A stretch of DNA of 64,000 nt from a bacterium (GTDB lineage: Bacteria > Electryoneota > Electryoneia > Electryoneales > Electryoneaceae): the NCBI GenBank assembly GCA_020444265.1, contig JAHLLH010000007.1:124001-188000 (forward strand), written 5' to 3'. Below are positions 9,679-17,107 of the stretch, in pieces. Numbering within the stretch: position 1 is the stretch's first letter; each line of letters opens with the position of its first letter. Below the pieces are notes generated by a model. It had not been told where the DNA came from. It made no database searches and saw only the letters and a program-made list of their open reading frames with translations. A program made the translations under genes and the position numbers.

Positions 9679-9857
9679 GTTGAATGCGTCATAGTAGCGT
9701 ACAACCTATCGAAAGAGCAAGTGGAAGCCGCTGATCTGTCTCTTGCAAGGAGACCAACCTCCTGTCATTTTGCCCCTGATAGAGCCATTATGGAGCTTTG
9801 TTTCTCATGCAAGATGGCGGGAAGTGGTGTACATTAACGGGCAAACGGGGAGGTTTG

Positions 9858-11012
9858 GTGAGCAAGGACCAGGACCAGTCAACAGCGGTCAATGTGAGTG
9901 TCGGGCAGGTGGAGGGGACGGGTCGAATTCGTCTTCAGCTGACCGGTCCGATCTCATTTGCCAATGTGGACAAGGTTCGTTCCCGTCTAATCGAGGAACT
10001 GCGTACGCTGCCTTCCGGCCAGGAGGTGGAGCTGGAAATGGGGGGCGTCCTCTGCAGGGATTCCTCCACAGCGGGTCTGGTAACTCGTCTCGAACATGAC
10101 TCGACCGAGATGGGGCTCGAGTGGCATCTGGGCGAGCTGGATTCAACCACACGCACGATGCTTGCTCTTTCCAAGGGCCATCCGGCGCATGGTGAAGCGG
10201 ATCCTCAGCAGGACCGTAGCCCCATCGAAGCCTTTGGCGATATGATCCTCGAAGCAACTGCCGATTTGCGTGTTCTGATCATTTTCATCGGACGAGTTGT
10301 TTCAAGCCTTCTCTGGAGCCTGACCCATCCCGGTAAGATCCGCTGGAGAGAGGTGGCGGCGCTGATTCAACGGACCGGCGCGGAAGCCCTGCCGATTGTT
10401 GCGCTGCTCAGTTTGCTTGTCGGTTTGGTCACTGCCTTTTCCTCCGCGATTCAGTTGCGTCAATTCGGCGCCAACATCTTCATCGCCGACCTTGTCGGTA
10501 TCGGCATGACCCGTGAAATGGGCCCCCTGCTCGCGGCAATTCTGTTGACAGGCCGCTCCGGCTCCGCCTTCGCGGCGGAAATTGGGACGATGAAGATCAG
10601 CGATGAAGTTGATGCACTGACGGTGATGGGCATCCAGCCACTCGACTATCTCGTGCTGCCGCGCATCCTCGCGGTGATGCTGACGCTACCGCTTTTGACC
10701 CTCTTCGCTGATGCGGCGGGTATCCTTGGCGGTATGATCATCGCCATTGCAAGCCTCGACCTGACCCCGCTCTCCTTCCTGCAGCAATTGCAGAAGGCGA
10801 TCGGGGTGTGGGATGTCTTTTCCGGCATGCTGAAGGCCTTTTTCTTCGGCATCCTGGTCGCAGGAACAGGCTGTTTCCGTGGAATGGAAACCATGGGCGG
10901 AGCGTTGGGTGTGGGACGTAGTACCACCGCCTCGGTCGTTACCGGCATCTTCCTGATCGTCCTCGCCGATTCGATCTTTGTCATCCTCTTCCACTACCTG
11001 GGAGTCGGATAA
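9858..11012 (+). CDS. mlaE: MlaE-type ABC permease with fused STAS domain
   Basis: About 384 residues. I choose the GTG at 9858 because GGGGAGG lies just upstream; the TTG at 9798 would add an unsupported 20-residue extension. Residues about 15-100 form a STAS domain (RLQLTGPISFANVDKVR ... GGVLCRDSSTAGLVTRLEHD), equivalent to MlaB but fused to the permease. The rest is the MlaE permease, with the conserved GIGMTREMGPLLAAILLTGR and GTMKISDEVDALTVMG loop that contacts the ATPase. It moves phospholipids or similar lipids between the inner membrane and an MCE protein. First gene of a four-gene operon; its stop overlaps the ATPase start. Confidence 0.93.
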   Translation: MSKDQDQSTAVNVSVGQVEGTGRIRLQLTGPISFANVDKVRSRLIEELRTLPSGQEVELEMGGVLCRDSSTAGLVTRLEHDSTEMGLEWHLGELDSTTRTMLALSKGHPAHGEADPQQDRSPIEAFGDMILEATADLRVLIIFIGRVVSSLLWSLTHPGKIRWREVAALIQRTGAEALPIVALLSLLVGLVTAFSSAIQLRQFGANIFIADLVGIGMTREMGPLLAAILLTGRSGSAFAAEIGTMKISDEVDALTVMGIQPLDYLVLPRILAVMLTLPLLTLFADAAGILGGMIIAIASLDLTPLSFLQQLQKAIGVWDVFSGMLKAFFFGILVAGTGCFRGMETMGGALGVGRSTTASVVTGIFLIVLADSIFVILFHYLGVG

Positions 11013-11779
11013 TGAGCGAGCGGAAGCGGGTGATTGAGGTGCGTGACCTGACGGTCCGTTTCGGGGAGAAAACCATCCTTGAAAACATCTCCTTTGATGT
11101 GCAGGAGGGGGAGATCTTTGTTGTGCTCGGACCGAGCGGTTGTGGCAAAACCACGCTGCTGAAGCACATGATCGGCTTGCATAAACCAGCCAACGGATCG
11201 ATTCGGATCAACGGTACGGATATCGTGCAGGCGGGCGACGAGGAAGGGACGGAAGAAATTCTGCGGAGTGTCGGGGTGCTCTTCCAGTCCGGGGCGCTGT
11301 TCAAGTCGATGACCCTGGGCGAAAATGTTGCGATGCCATTGCGTGAAAAGACGACTCTTTCCGGCGATATGATCGAGGAAATCGTCCGGATGAAGCTGGC
11401 GATGGTCAATCTCGAGGGGCGCGAGAACCTGATGCCGAACGAGATGAGCGGCGGCATGCAGAAGCGTGGTGGTTTAGCTCGCGCCATTGCACTCGACCCG
11501 GCTATCCTCTTTTTCGATGAACCCTCCGCCGGGCTGGATCCGATTACCTCGGTTGAGCTGGATGAATTGATTCTTGCCTTGAACAAGCAACTCGGCACCA
11601 CCATGATTGTGGTGACCCACGAGCTGCAAAGCATCATGAAAATCGCGCAACGAGCCATCATGCTGGATAACGAGACGCATGGTATCGTGGCGGAAGGAAC
11701 CCCCGACGAGTTGATGGCGAGCGACCAGCCAAAGGTGCGCGCCTTTTTCCATCGTGAACGGTTGGACGGGGAGTCGTAA
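11012..11779 (+). CDS. mlaF: MlaF-type ABC transporter ATPase
   Basis: A 255-residue nucleotide-binding subunit. Walker A is GPSGCGKTT (residues about 38-46), the signature is MSGGMQKR, Walker B is ILFFDEPSAG, and the switch histidine is in VVTHEL. The SGGMQKR version of the signature is typical of Mla/Mce systems. It powers the MlaE permease encoded immediately upstream (TAATG overlap). The downstream MCE gene starts 43 bases after its stop. Confidence 0.95.
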   Translation: MSERKRVIEVRDLTVRFGEKTILENISFDVQEGEIFVVLGPSGCGKTTLLKHMIGLHKPANGSIRINGTDIVQAGDEEGTEEILRSVGVLFQSGALFKSMTLGENVAMPLREKTTLSGDMIEEIVRMKLAMVNLEGRENLMPNEMSGGMQKRGGLARAIALDPAILFFDEPSAGLDPITSVELDELILALNKQLGTTMIVVTHELQSIMKIAQRAIMLDNETHGIVAEGTPDELMASDQPKVRAFFHRERLDGES

Positions 11780-11822
11780 CAACCTTGTGAGGAATCCCCG
11801 TTTCTACGGGGTGGAGTTGGCT

Positions 11823-12821
11823 ATGGCAGCACAATCGAGAGCGTTTTATGTCGGAGCATTTGTCCTGACGGGGGTGGTTCTCGCGTTGGTCGCGTTGATC
11901 TTCCTCGGCATCTCCGACTGGTTCGCTCGTACCAACAGTTATGTCACCTATTTCGACGCTTCGGTGCAGGGGCTGAATGTCGATGCGGATGTGAAATTCC
12001 GTGGGGTGGATGTCGGCAAGGTGACCGAGATTTCGCTGGCGCCCGACAACATTCTGATCGAAGTGGTGATGGAGCTGGACCCGGAATTCACCGTGCGTGA
12101 TTCGCTGCGGGCCAAGCTCGGTTTGAGCGGGATTTCCGGCCTTCGCTACGTGGAGCTGAACTACGTCACCGCAGACAAGGTCGGCGAACATCCGCCGCTG
12201 GCGTTTACACCTCCTTATACTTACATCCCCTCCTACCCGGGTGGGTTCGAGGAGATTGAGCAATCCCTGCGGGAGATCTACGACAGCCTGATCGCCTTCG
12301 ACACAGAAGGTATTTCCTACCGCACAAAAACGCTGCTGGATGCGGGCGCAAATACGGCTCGTTCCGCGGATACCGTACTCGCCAGTGCAGACAGCCTCTT
12401 GCAGGACCCGGTACTGACGCTCTGGATGCGCAAGATGTCGCATACGGTGGATCGACTCGATGGGGCCATCGGACAGCTTCAGACCGAACGCTATGACCGT
12501 CAGCTGGACGAGGCATTGGTCAAGCTGAACAACGGGGCGACCGAGTTCAATGACCTCTTCAGCTACCTTGGGGACGAGGCACGGGATATGCGTCTCGGGA
12601 CACGCACCGACAGCCTCTTTACGACCCTGACCGGGCTGGTACTCCAGACTCAGCAGCTGGTGACACGGTCCGAGTTTGCGACGGTGCAGACGATGAACAA
12701 CCTGAACGCGACCATTTCCGAAATGAATGCCACGTTGGACCAGATGAATTCGCTGATGATGTCGCTGGAAAGCTATCCATCGAACATCATCTACACGGCA
12801 CCCCCGAAGAAGGAGAGGTAG
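11823..12821 (+). CDS. mlaD: MlaD-type MCE domain protein
   Basis: 332 residues from ATG 11823, preceded by GGAG at good distance; the longer frame from 11754 would overlap the ATPase gene. A single N-terminal transmembrane helix (GAFVLTGVVLALVALIFLGI) is followed at once by an MCE domain (YVTYFDASVQGLNVDADVKF, then GVDVGKVTEISL and SGISGLRYVELNY). The C-terminal half is helical (SADTVLASADSLLQD, LNATISEMNATLDQMN), as in longer MCE proteins whose helices form a tube. It should bind lipid in the periplasm and pass it to or from MlaE/MlaF. Confidence 0.92.
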   Translation: MAAQSRAFYVGAFVLTGVVLALVALIFLGISDWFARTNSYVTYFDASVQGLNVDADVKFRGVDVGKVTEISLAPDNILIEVVMELDPEFTVRDSLRAKLGLSGISGLRYVELNYVTADKVGEHPPLAFTPPYTYIPSYPGGFEEIEQSLREIYDSLIAFDTEGISYRTKTLLDAGANTARSADTVLASADSLLQDPVLTLWMRKMSHTVDRLDGAIGQLQTERYDRQLDEALVKLNNGATEFNDLFSYLGDEARDMRLGTRTDSLFTTLTGLVLQTQQLVTRSEFATVQTMNNLNATISEMNATLDQMNSLMMSLESYPSNIIYTAPPKKER

Positions 12822-12822
12822 G

Positions 12823-13581
12823 ATGAAGAGCCGTCGACTGCTAACAACAGGCTTGATTCTCACCGTGGGTCTCCTGGTCGGTTGTGTTCGCCTGCCGCGT
12901 GAATCCCTCGAGGTAGACCGTTACTCGATCGATCTCCCGGATTCGGTGTGGGCAGCGGACGAAACACTACCGATTACCCTCTACATCCCTGCTTTCCAGT
13001 CCTCCGCTCAGCAGCGCGGTGACCGGATCTTTTTCCGTGATGGTGACCGGATGATGAACTTCTACTTCTACCATCGCTGGGTGGTCTCACCGGAGCAGAT
13101 GATCGGTGATGTGCTGGCACGTGACCTGGAACGGTCCGGGTTGTTCGGGGGCGGAGTCTTTCAGGACGAAACCGGCATGATCCCGACCCATGAGATCCAG
13201 GGACGGCTGGTCGAGCTGTATGCTGACAACACACGCGGCGGCTACCGCGCCGTGCTCGAGATCAAGCTGACGGTCTTCCGCATTGATCCCGTGTCCTATG
13301 AAAAGAAAACCGTCTTCCAGAAGAGCTACCCCTTCGAGCTGGAACGCGACAATGGCTATGTGAAGAGTTTCGTTGATGTTATAAACGGGTTGATGGCGAG
13401 CTGGTTGGACGAGGTCCATGCCGATCTCTTGCCCTTGTTCGAGACCGAGGCGGTCGTCGAACCACCCACGCAGCGGCCTCTGCCGGAGGTGGAGGTGATC
13501 CCTGAGCTTCCCGCAGAACCCGCGACAATGGATCTTCCTGCACCTATGCCGACAAAACCGGATTCCACAGATTCACCCTGA
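12823..13581 (+). CDS. ABC-type transport auxiliary lipoprotein (PqiC-like)
   Basis: A 252-residue lipoprotein: signal MKSRRLLTTGLILTVGLLVGC with Cys21 as the lipidated residue, preceded by AGGAGAG and located one base after the MCE gene stop. The core (YSIDLPDSVW ... ITLYIPAFQSSAQQRGDRIFFRD ... YHRWVVSPEQMIGDVLARDL) matches the ABC_trans_aux fold of PqiC/YmbA, outer-membrane lipoproteins that work with MCE transporters. A Pro/Glu-rich tail (about residues 215-252) is probably disordered. It likely docks the MCE tube at the outer membrane. Confidence 0.85.
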   Translation: MKSRRLLTTGLILTVGLLVGCVRLPRESLEVDRYSIDLPDSVWAADETLPITLYIPAFQSSAQQRGDRIFFRDGDRMMNFYFYHRWVVSPEQMIGDVLARDLERSGLFGGGVFQDETGMIPTHEIQGRLVELYADNTRGGYRAVLEIKLTVFRIDPVSYEKKTVFQKSYPFELERDNGYVKSFVDVINGLMASWLDEVHADLLPLFETEAVVEPPTQRPLPEVEVIPELPAEPATMDLPAPMPTKPDSTDSP

Positions 13582-13634
13582 CCAAACGGGTGACTCATTT
13601 AATTCTGTGGTCCGTGCAATCTTGCGAACCACGA

Positions 13635-13860
13635 TGTATCACCCCGCCTGCGGCGGGTAAACCCGGACTTTATTCGCCCTCGGCGAGTTGATCCGGGGTC
13701 TAGCCTCCCCTGTTTAAGCAGTCTGAATCAATCCTATCCGAGGTCGTATGACCACAGCGTCGCTCGCCCCGAACCACGGCCTGTGCGCGCTCTCTGGGGG
13801 CTGACGGTGGCCTCCTCGAAGCGAAGGATGCTGGATCCCGGGTCAAGCCCGGGATGACAC
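13635..13860 (-). repeat. interspersed element, CCCGGGTCAAGCCCGGG family, copy 1
   Basis: About 226 bases with inverted ends; read on the minus strand it starts GTGTCATCCCGGGCTTGACC and contains the core GTGGTTCGGGGCGAGCGA shared with the copy at 52247-52434. The outer end lies directly against the stop codon of the beta-barrel gene at 13862. No coding capacity. Other copies: 26517-26710, 28063-28282, 52247-52434. Confidence 0.8.
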
Positions 13861-13861
13861 A

Positions 13862-15472
13862 TCAAAACCTCCGCCCAACCTCGAGGAAGAGCTGCTGGTA
13901 GGGGGCGAAGGGGTCAGTGGTGATGGTCAGGGAGCTGGTGGCGTACCAGAGACGGTTCGGGCTCCAGCGCAGGCCGCCCTCGAACCGGGTACGGAGATCG
14001 TACGAAGGACTCGCATCTCCGTAACCGAATGTATAGAGCTCGACCTCGCCATAGCCGGACCAGCCGCGATGGATTTCCTTCTCACCACCCAGTTGCAACG
14101 CGAACGATGTTACATAGGCATTGATCAGGAAACGCGCATCGCCCCAGATCATGTCGAACCAGAGAGGTGCGATACGGTGCACCCTGGTGAAGGCGGTGAT
14201 GAGGGGTGTCGCGACCTCCTCCTGCTGGTGGAATCCGCCGCCGACCGTGACATGCCAGCGGCGACCGAGACGGAACCGAACATCGCTGGAGACACCATAT
14301 CGCTGGGCATCGTCCCACAACGAATCGGGGATGGACTTGTGGGTCTCGAGCAATTTGACGAAACGGATCGTATTGGCACGGACGGACCAGCTTGTGAATC
14401 GGGTGATCCGCCAGCGCGCGTTGAAATACCCGCTGGTGAACTGGCTGACTCCGCTACTGGTTGCGCTGTCGGCGGCATTCATGTCCATCTCGATCCCGAG
14501 CCACCCCTGGAAGGCACGAGCTGTGCTTAAGAAGGAGTGGTGCACGAGATAGCGTCGGTCAAGGCTGCCGTTGAGACTTTGTTGCACCAGCGCCAGCCCG
14601 CCCTCGTAGCGGGTGTGGGTCCAGTCGCCACGTTTGTATCGCACTTCCCCGGCGAGACGGGTACCATCGGTGGAAAGCTCCGTCGATTGCAGGTCCGGTT
14701 GGTAGCCGCCACTCAGGCCGAGGGTCCAGTTCGAGCGGGGTCGAATATCCACACGTCCACCATCCATCAATCCGACGCCACTCAGTAGCGGGGAACGAAT
14801 CCGCCCTGCCTGGAAGCTGACAGCACCACGTTCATTCGTATGCCAGCCGACCCAGCCCTGGTAAAGGGTGAGCGGAGTGCCTTTGGAGCCGAAACGTCCT
14901 TCGTTCGAGCCCGGACCGAGGTCGCGACGGAGTCGCCCCGTGATCGCCCATTCAAGTGGCTGGCCGGCGAGACGATTCCCTTCCCAGTTGACAAAGAGGG
15001 AAGGCTGGAGGGCGGAATAGCCTTCCGGGCTGGCATCATGGAAGCCGAGCATGCGGGTGACTACTCGTCCCGACGATACAGGACGAGGAGTTAGCAGCTC
15101 GCTGCCTGTCCGGGGACGGGTATCGACTCGTGTGTTGGCAGCGTCCGCAACAAGTTCCTGGCTGTCCGAAGCAGATTGGGTGGTGGGGATGAATCGTACC
15201 GTGTCGCCGATTTGAAGGATCCCGTCATTTTGCAGCGCCCTGGCGCTCGCAGTCGCCTCGGCGACATGGACAACGATTGCCTGCGTGATGATCAAGCCAT
15301 CACGTACCACCTGGATTGTATCCCCGACCGCGACCCCGGAGTCCTCGCCCAGGCTGACATAGAGCAGGTCACGCGAAACATAATGGATGGTCCCATCAAC
15401 GGCATCATCCGCCGCAAAAAGTGGGGGACAGGTGGTGAGGAAAAGCAAACAAAACAACGGTGCCAGTCGCAT
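13862..15472 (-). CDS. outer-membrane beta-barrel protein paired with a decaheme cytochrome
   Basis: 536 residues from the ATG at 15472, which overlaps the stop of the cytochrome gene (TGATG); the longer frame adds a non-signal sequence. Signal peptide MRLAPLFCLLFLTTCPPLFA. Residues about 22-90 resemble a small SH3-like barrel (IHYVSRDLLYVSLGEDSGV, VGDTIQVVRDGLIITQA). After a linker, many amphipathic strands follow (LYQGWVGWHTNERGAVSFQA, FEGGLRWSPNRLWYATSSL) and the protein ends in LEVGRRF with a C-terminal Phe, as BAM substrates do. Coupling to a decaheme cytochrome suggests a porin-cytochrome conduit like MtrAB; no sequence family for the barrel is recognised. Alternative: an unrelated porin. 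Confidence 0.65.
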   Translation of the reverse strand: MRLAPLFCLLFLTTCPPLFAADDAVDGTIHYVSRDLLYVSLGEDSGVAVGDTIQVVRDGLIITQAIVVHVAEATASARALQNDGILQIGDTVRFIPTTQSASDSQELVADAANTRVDTRPRTGSELLTPRPVSSGRVVTRMLGFHDASPEGYSALQPSLFVNWEGNRLAGQPLEWAITGRLRRDLGPGSNEGRFGSKGTPLTLYQGWVGWHTNERGAVSFQAGRIRSPLLSGVGLMDGGRVDIRPRSNWTLGLSGGYQPDLQSTELSTDGTRLAGEVRYKRGDWTHTRYEGGLALVQQSLNGSLDRRYLVHHSFLSTARAFQGWLGIEMDMNAADSATSSGVSQFTSGYFNARWRITRFTSWSVRANTIRFVKLLETHKSIPDSLWDDAQRYGVSSDVRFRLGRRWHVTVGGGFHQQEEVATPLITAFTRVHRIAPLWFDMIWGDARFLINAYVTSFALQLGGEKEIHRGWSGYGEVELYTFGYGDASPSYDLRTRFEGGLRWSPNRLWYATSSLTITTDPFAPYQQLFLEVGRRF

Positions 15473-16308
15473 CAGCGCCCCCTCGAATGGCAGTGGTAAC
15501 ATTCCACCTCGGCGACATCGGGACAACGGGCGTTTTGATGAGGTTCTGCAGCACCATAGTAGTCCGAGCAGCCGGAAAAATGACAGGTGATTGCGCAGCT
15601 ATAGCTACTGTAGTCGGGCGATGTGTGGCAGTCGAGGCAATCGATCCCGGAGTGGTGCCCGATCCGGATCGGGAAGGCGAGGTGGACGAATTGGCCAGTC
15701 TCTTCCCAACGGGTCGGCTGATGGCATGCTTCGCAGGCATTGCTGCGGGGGTGGTCCTCGTCCGCGAAGGCCACTGCCATCGCATCCTGGTGACAAATGA
15801 AACATTCGGTGGTTGTCTGACGGTATTGGTGCAGTTCCTGGTTCCCGTGGCAGGCGGAACAATCGGTCGCCAGGTGAGAACCAACCAAAGGAAAAGCGGT
15901 CTCCTGATGAAGTGCGCGAGATCGTGTCAGGTTCCAGGAGTCGAACTGGTGGCAACGGCTGCAATCAGCTCCGAGCGATCCCTGGTGGACATCGAGGTGG
16001 CAGGCCCAGCAGGCATCTGGAACCGAGGCGAAGTCATGGACTTGCTCATAGCTCTGGCCGGTATGGCAGCCTGCGCATTCAAGGGACGCGTGCACACCAC
16101 GCAATGGCAACAGGGTCTGGTCATGGTCAAAGTCGATGGTCTCACGCAGGGTGGACCAGCTCTCCTCGATGTGGCACAAGGCGCAGTTCTCGCGGATCGG
16201 AACCGCCGTCGCCGAGTCAGCAGCTTTCTCACCGCCGCCGAATAAGCCGATAAACAACGCCAATAGAGATTGGAAAAAACCACTCAGCAAGATGGTCTGC
16301 AACGGCAT
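15472..16308 (-). CDS. decaheme c-type cytochrome
   Basis: 278 residues from ATG 16308, which has GGAG eight bases upstream; the GTG at 16317 is less likely. A hydrophobic N-terminus (TILLSGFFQSLLALFIGLFG) exports or anchors it. Ten heme-binding motifs are visible: CALCH, CAGCH, CWACH, CSRCH, CSACH, CFICH, CEACH, CLDCH, the longer CAITCH, and CYHCH at the end. About 28 residues per heme is the packing seen in MtrA-type wires. It should carry electrons through the periplasm, possibly into the beta-barrel encoded by the overlapping downstream gene. Divergent from the Rrf2 regulator. Confidence 0.9.
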   Translation of the reverse strand: MPLQTILLSGFFQSLLALFIGLFGGGEKAADSATAVPIRENCALCHIEESWSTLRETIDFDHDQTLLPLRGVHASLECAGCHTGQSYEQVHDFASVPDACWACHLDVHQGSLGADCSRCHQFDSWNLTRSRALHQETAFPLVGSHLATDCSACHGNQELHQYRQTTTECFICHQDAMAVAFADEDHPRSNACEACHQPTRWEETGQFVHLAFPIRIGHHSGIDCLDCHTSPDYSSYSCAITCHFSGCSDYYGAAEPHQNARCPDVAEVECYHCHSRGR

Positions 16309-16465
16309 ACGTCCCACTCCGGAAGAGGTCTACTCGAGGGTGAAAAGCATCTGCCAAAAAAGGTGGGGCATGAAAAAGCGAAACGCCATGAGTAAGGATC
16401 ACCTTACCGTGAACAGGGGGGTGGGTTGAGACAGCTGATTTTAATGCAGACTATCAGGCTTAAGT

Positions 16466-16482
16466 GTTGTAATTACTACAAC
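16466..16482. promoter_or_regulatory. inverted repeat between decaheme cytochrome and Rrf2 genes
   Basis: GTTGTA-N5-TACAAC is centred about 114 bases upstream of the rrf2 start and 166 bases upstream of the cytochrome start. It is a plausible dimer site for the Rrf2 protein or an FNR-like regulator. A -35-like TTGACT (16512-16517) with TATCCT (16536-16541) lies just downstream, on the rrf2 side. Confidence 0.4.
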
Positions 16483-16587
16483 TGGGTAGAGTCTCCTGCA
16501 GAGGTAGCTGCTTGACTGCGATGGGGGTTAAGTATTATCCTATTCCCGATCTTTTACTCTTTTATTCGGAAACAGGACGAGCGACCG

Positions 16588-17061
16588 ATGCCATCCTATT
16601 TCTCCAAGCCTTCGGGCTATGCCATACGAGCCTTGATGTACCTCGCCAGACGGGAGGGAGAAGGGGCTGTGCTTGCCTCGAAAATTGCCGAGGAGGAGGA
16701 CATTCCACCCTCCTTCATGGGCAAGGTGCTTGGGAAACTCGCCCTGGCCGGCCTGGTGGATTCGATGCGTGGTCCCAATGGGGGATACTGGCTGGTGCGT
16801 GACCCGGCCGCGATCACCATGGCGGACATCGCAGACCTGTTTGAAACCCAGAGCTCCAGCCGTGAATGTTTACTCGGGTTCAAGGAATGCCCCGGTCCGA
16901 AATATTGTGCCCTGCACAAACGTTGGCTTGAACCGCAGAGTCACATCGATCGTTTCTTGAACCAGACCACCCTCGCCGATCTGCTCGCCGACTCCAGGGA
17001 GCGTGAGGAGCTGAAGAAGAATGCCCGAATGTCGGGCCAGGTACGCGCACGCAGGACCTGA
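16588..17061 (+). CDS. Rrf2-family transcriptional regulator with cluster-binding cysteines
   Basis: 157 residues. The N-terminal winged helix is typical (SGYAIRALMYLARREGEG, ASKIAEEEDIPPSFMGKVLGKLALAGLVDSMRG as landmarks). Three Cys follow in CLLGFKECPGPKYC, the spacing used by Rrf2 proteins to bind an iron-sulfur cluster, so it likely senses oxygen, NO or Fe-S status. It stands 46 bases before ccoI in the same direction and divergently from the decaheme cytochrome, so it may control one or both respiratory units. Comparable regulators sit by respiratory or nitrosative-stress genes elsewhere. Confidence 0.9.
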   Translation: MPSYFSKPSGYAIRALMYLARREGEGAVLASKIAEEEDIPPSFMGKVLGKLALAGLVDSMRGPNGGYWLVRDPAAITMADIADLFETQSSSRECLLGFKECPGPKYCALHKRWLEPQSHIDRFLNQTTLADLLADSREREELKKNARMSGQVRARRT

Positions 17062-17107
17062 ACCCCTACCTTAACGGGTCAGGGAAAATGAGGAGAATGT
17101 CGGGCTG

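Noticed and set aside
11658-12863. 401-codon minus-strand frame opposite the MCE gene
   Set aside because: It overlaps three well-supported genes of the Mla-type operon and is a composition artefact.
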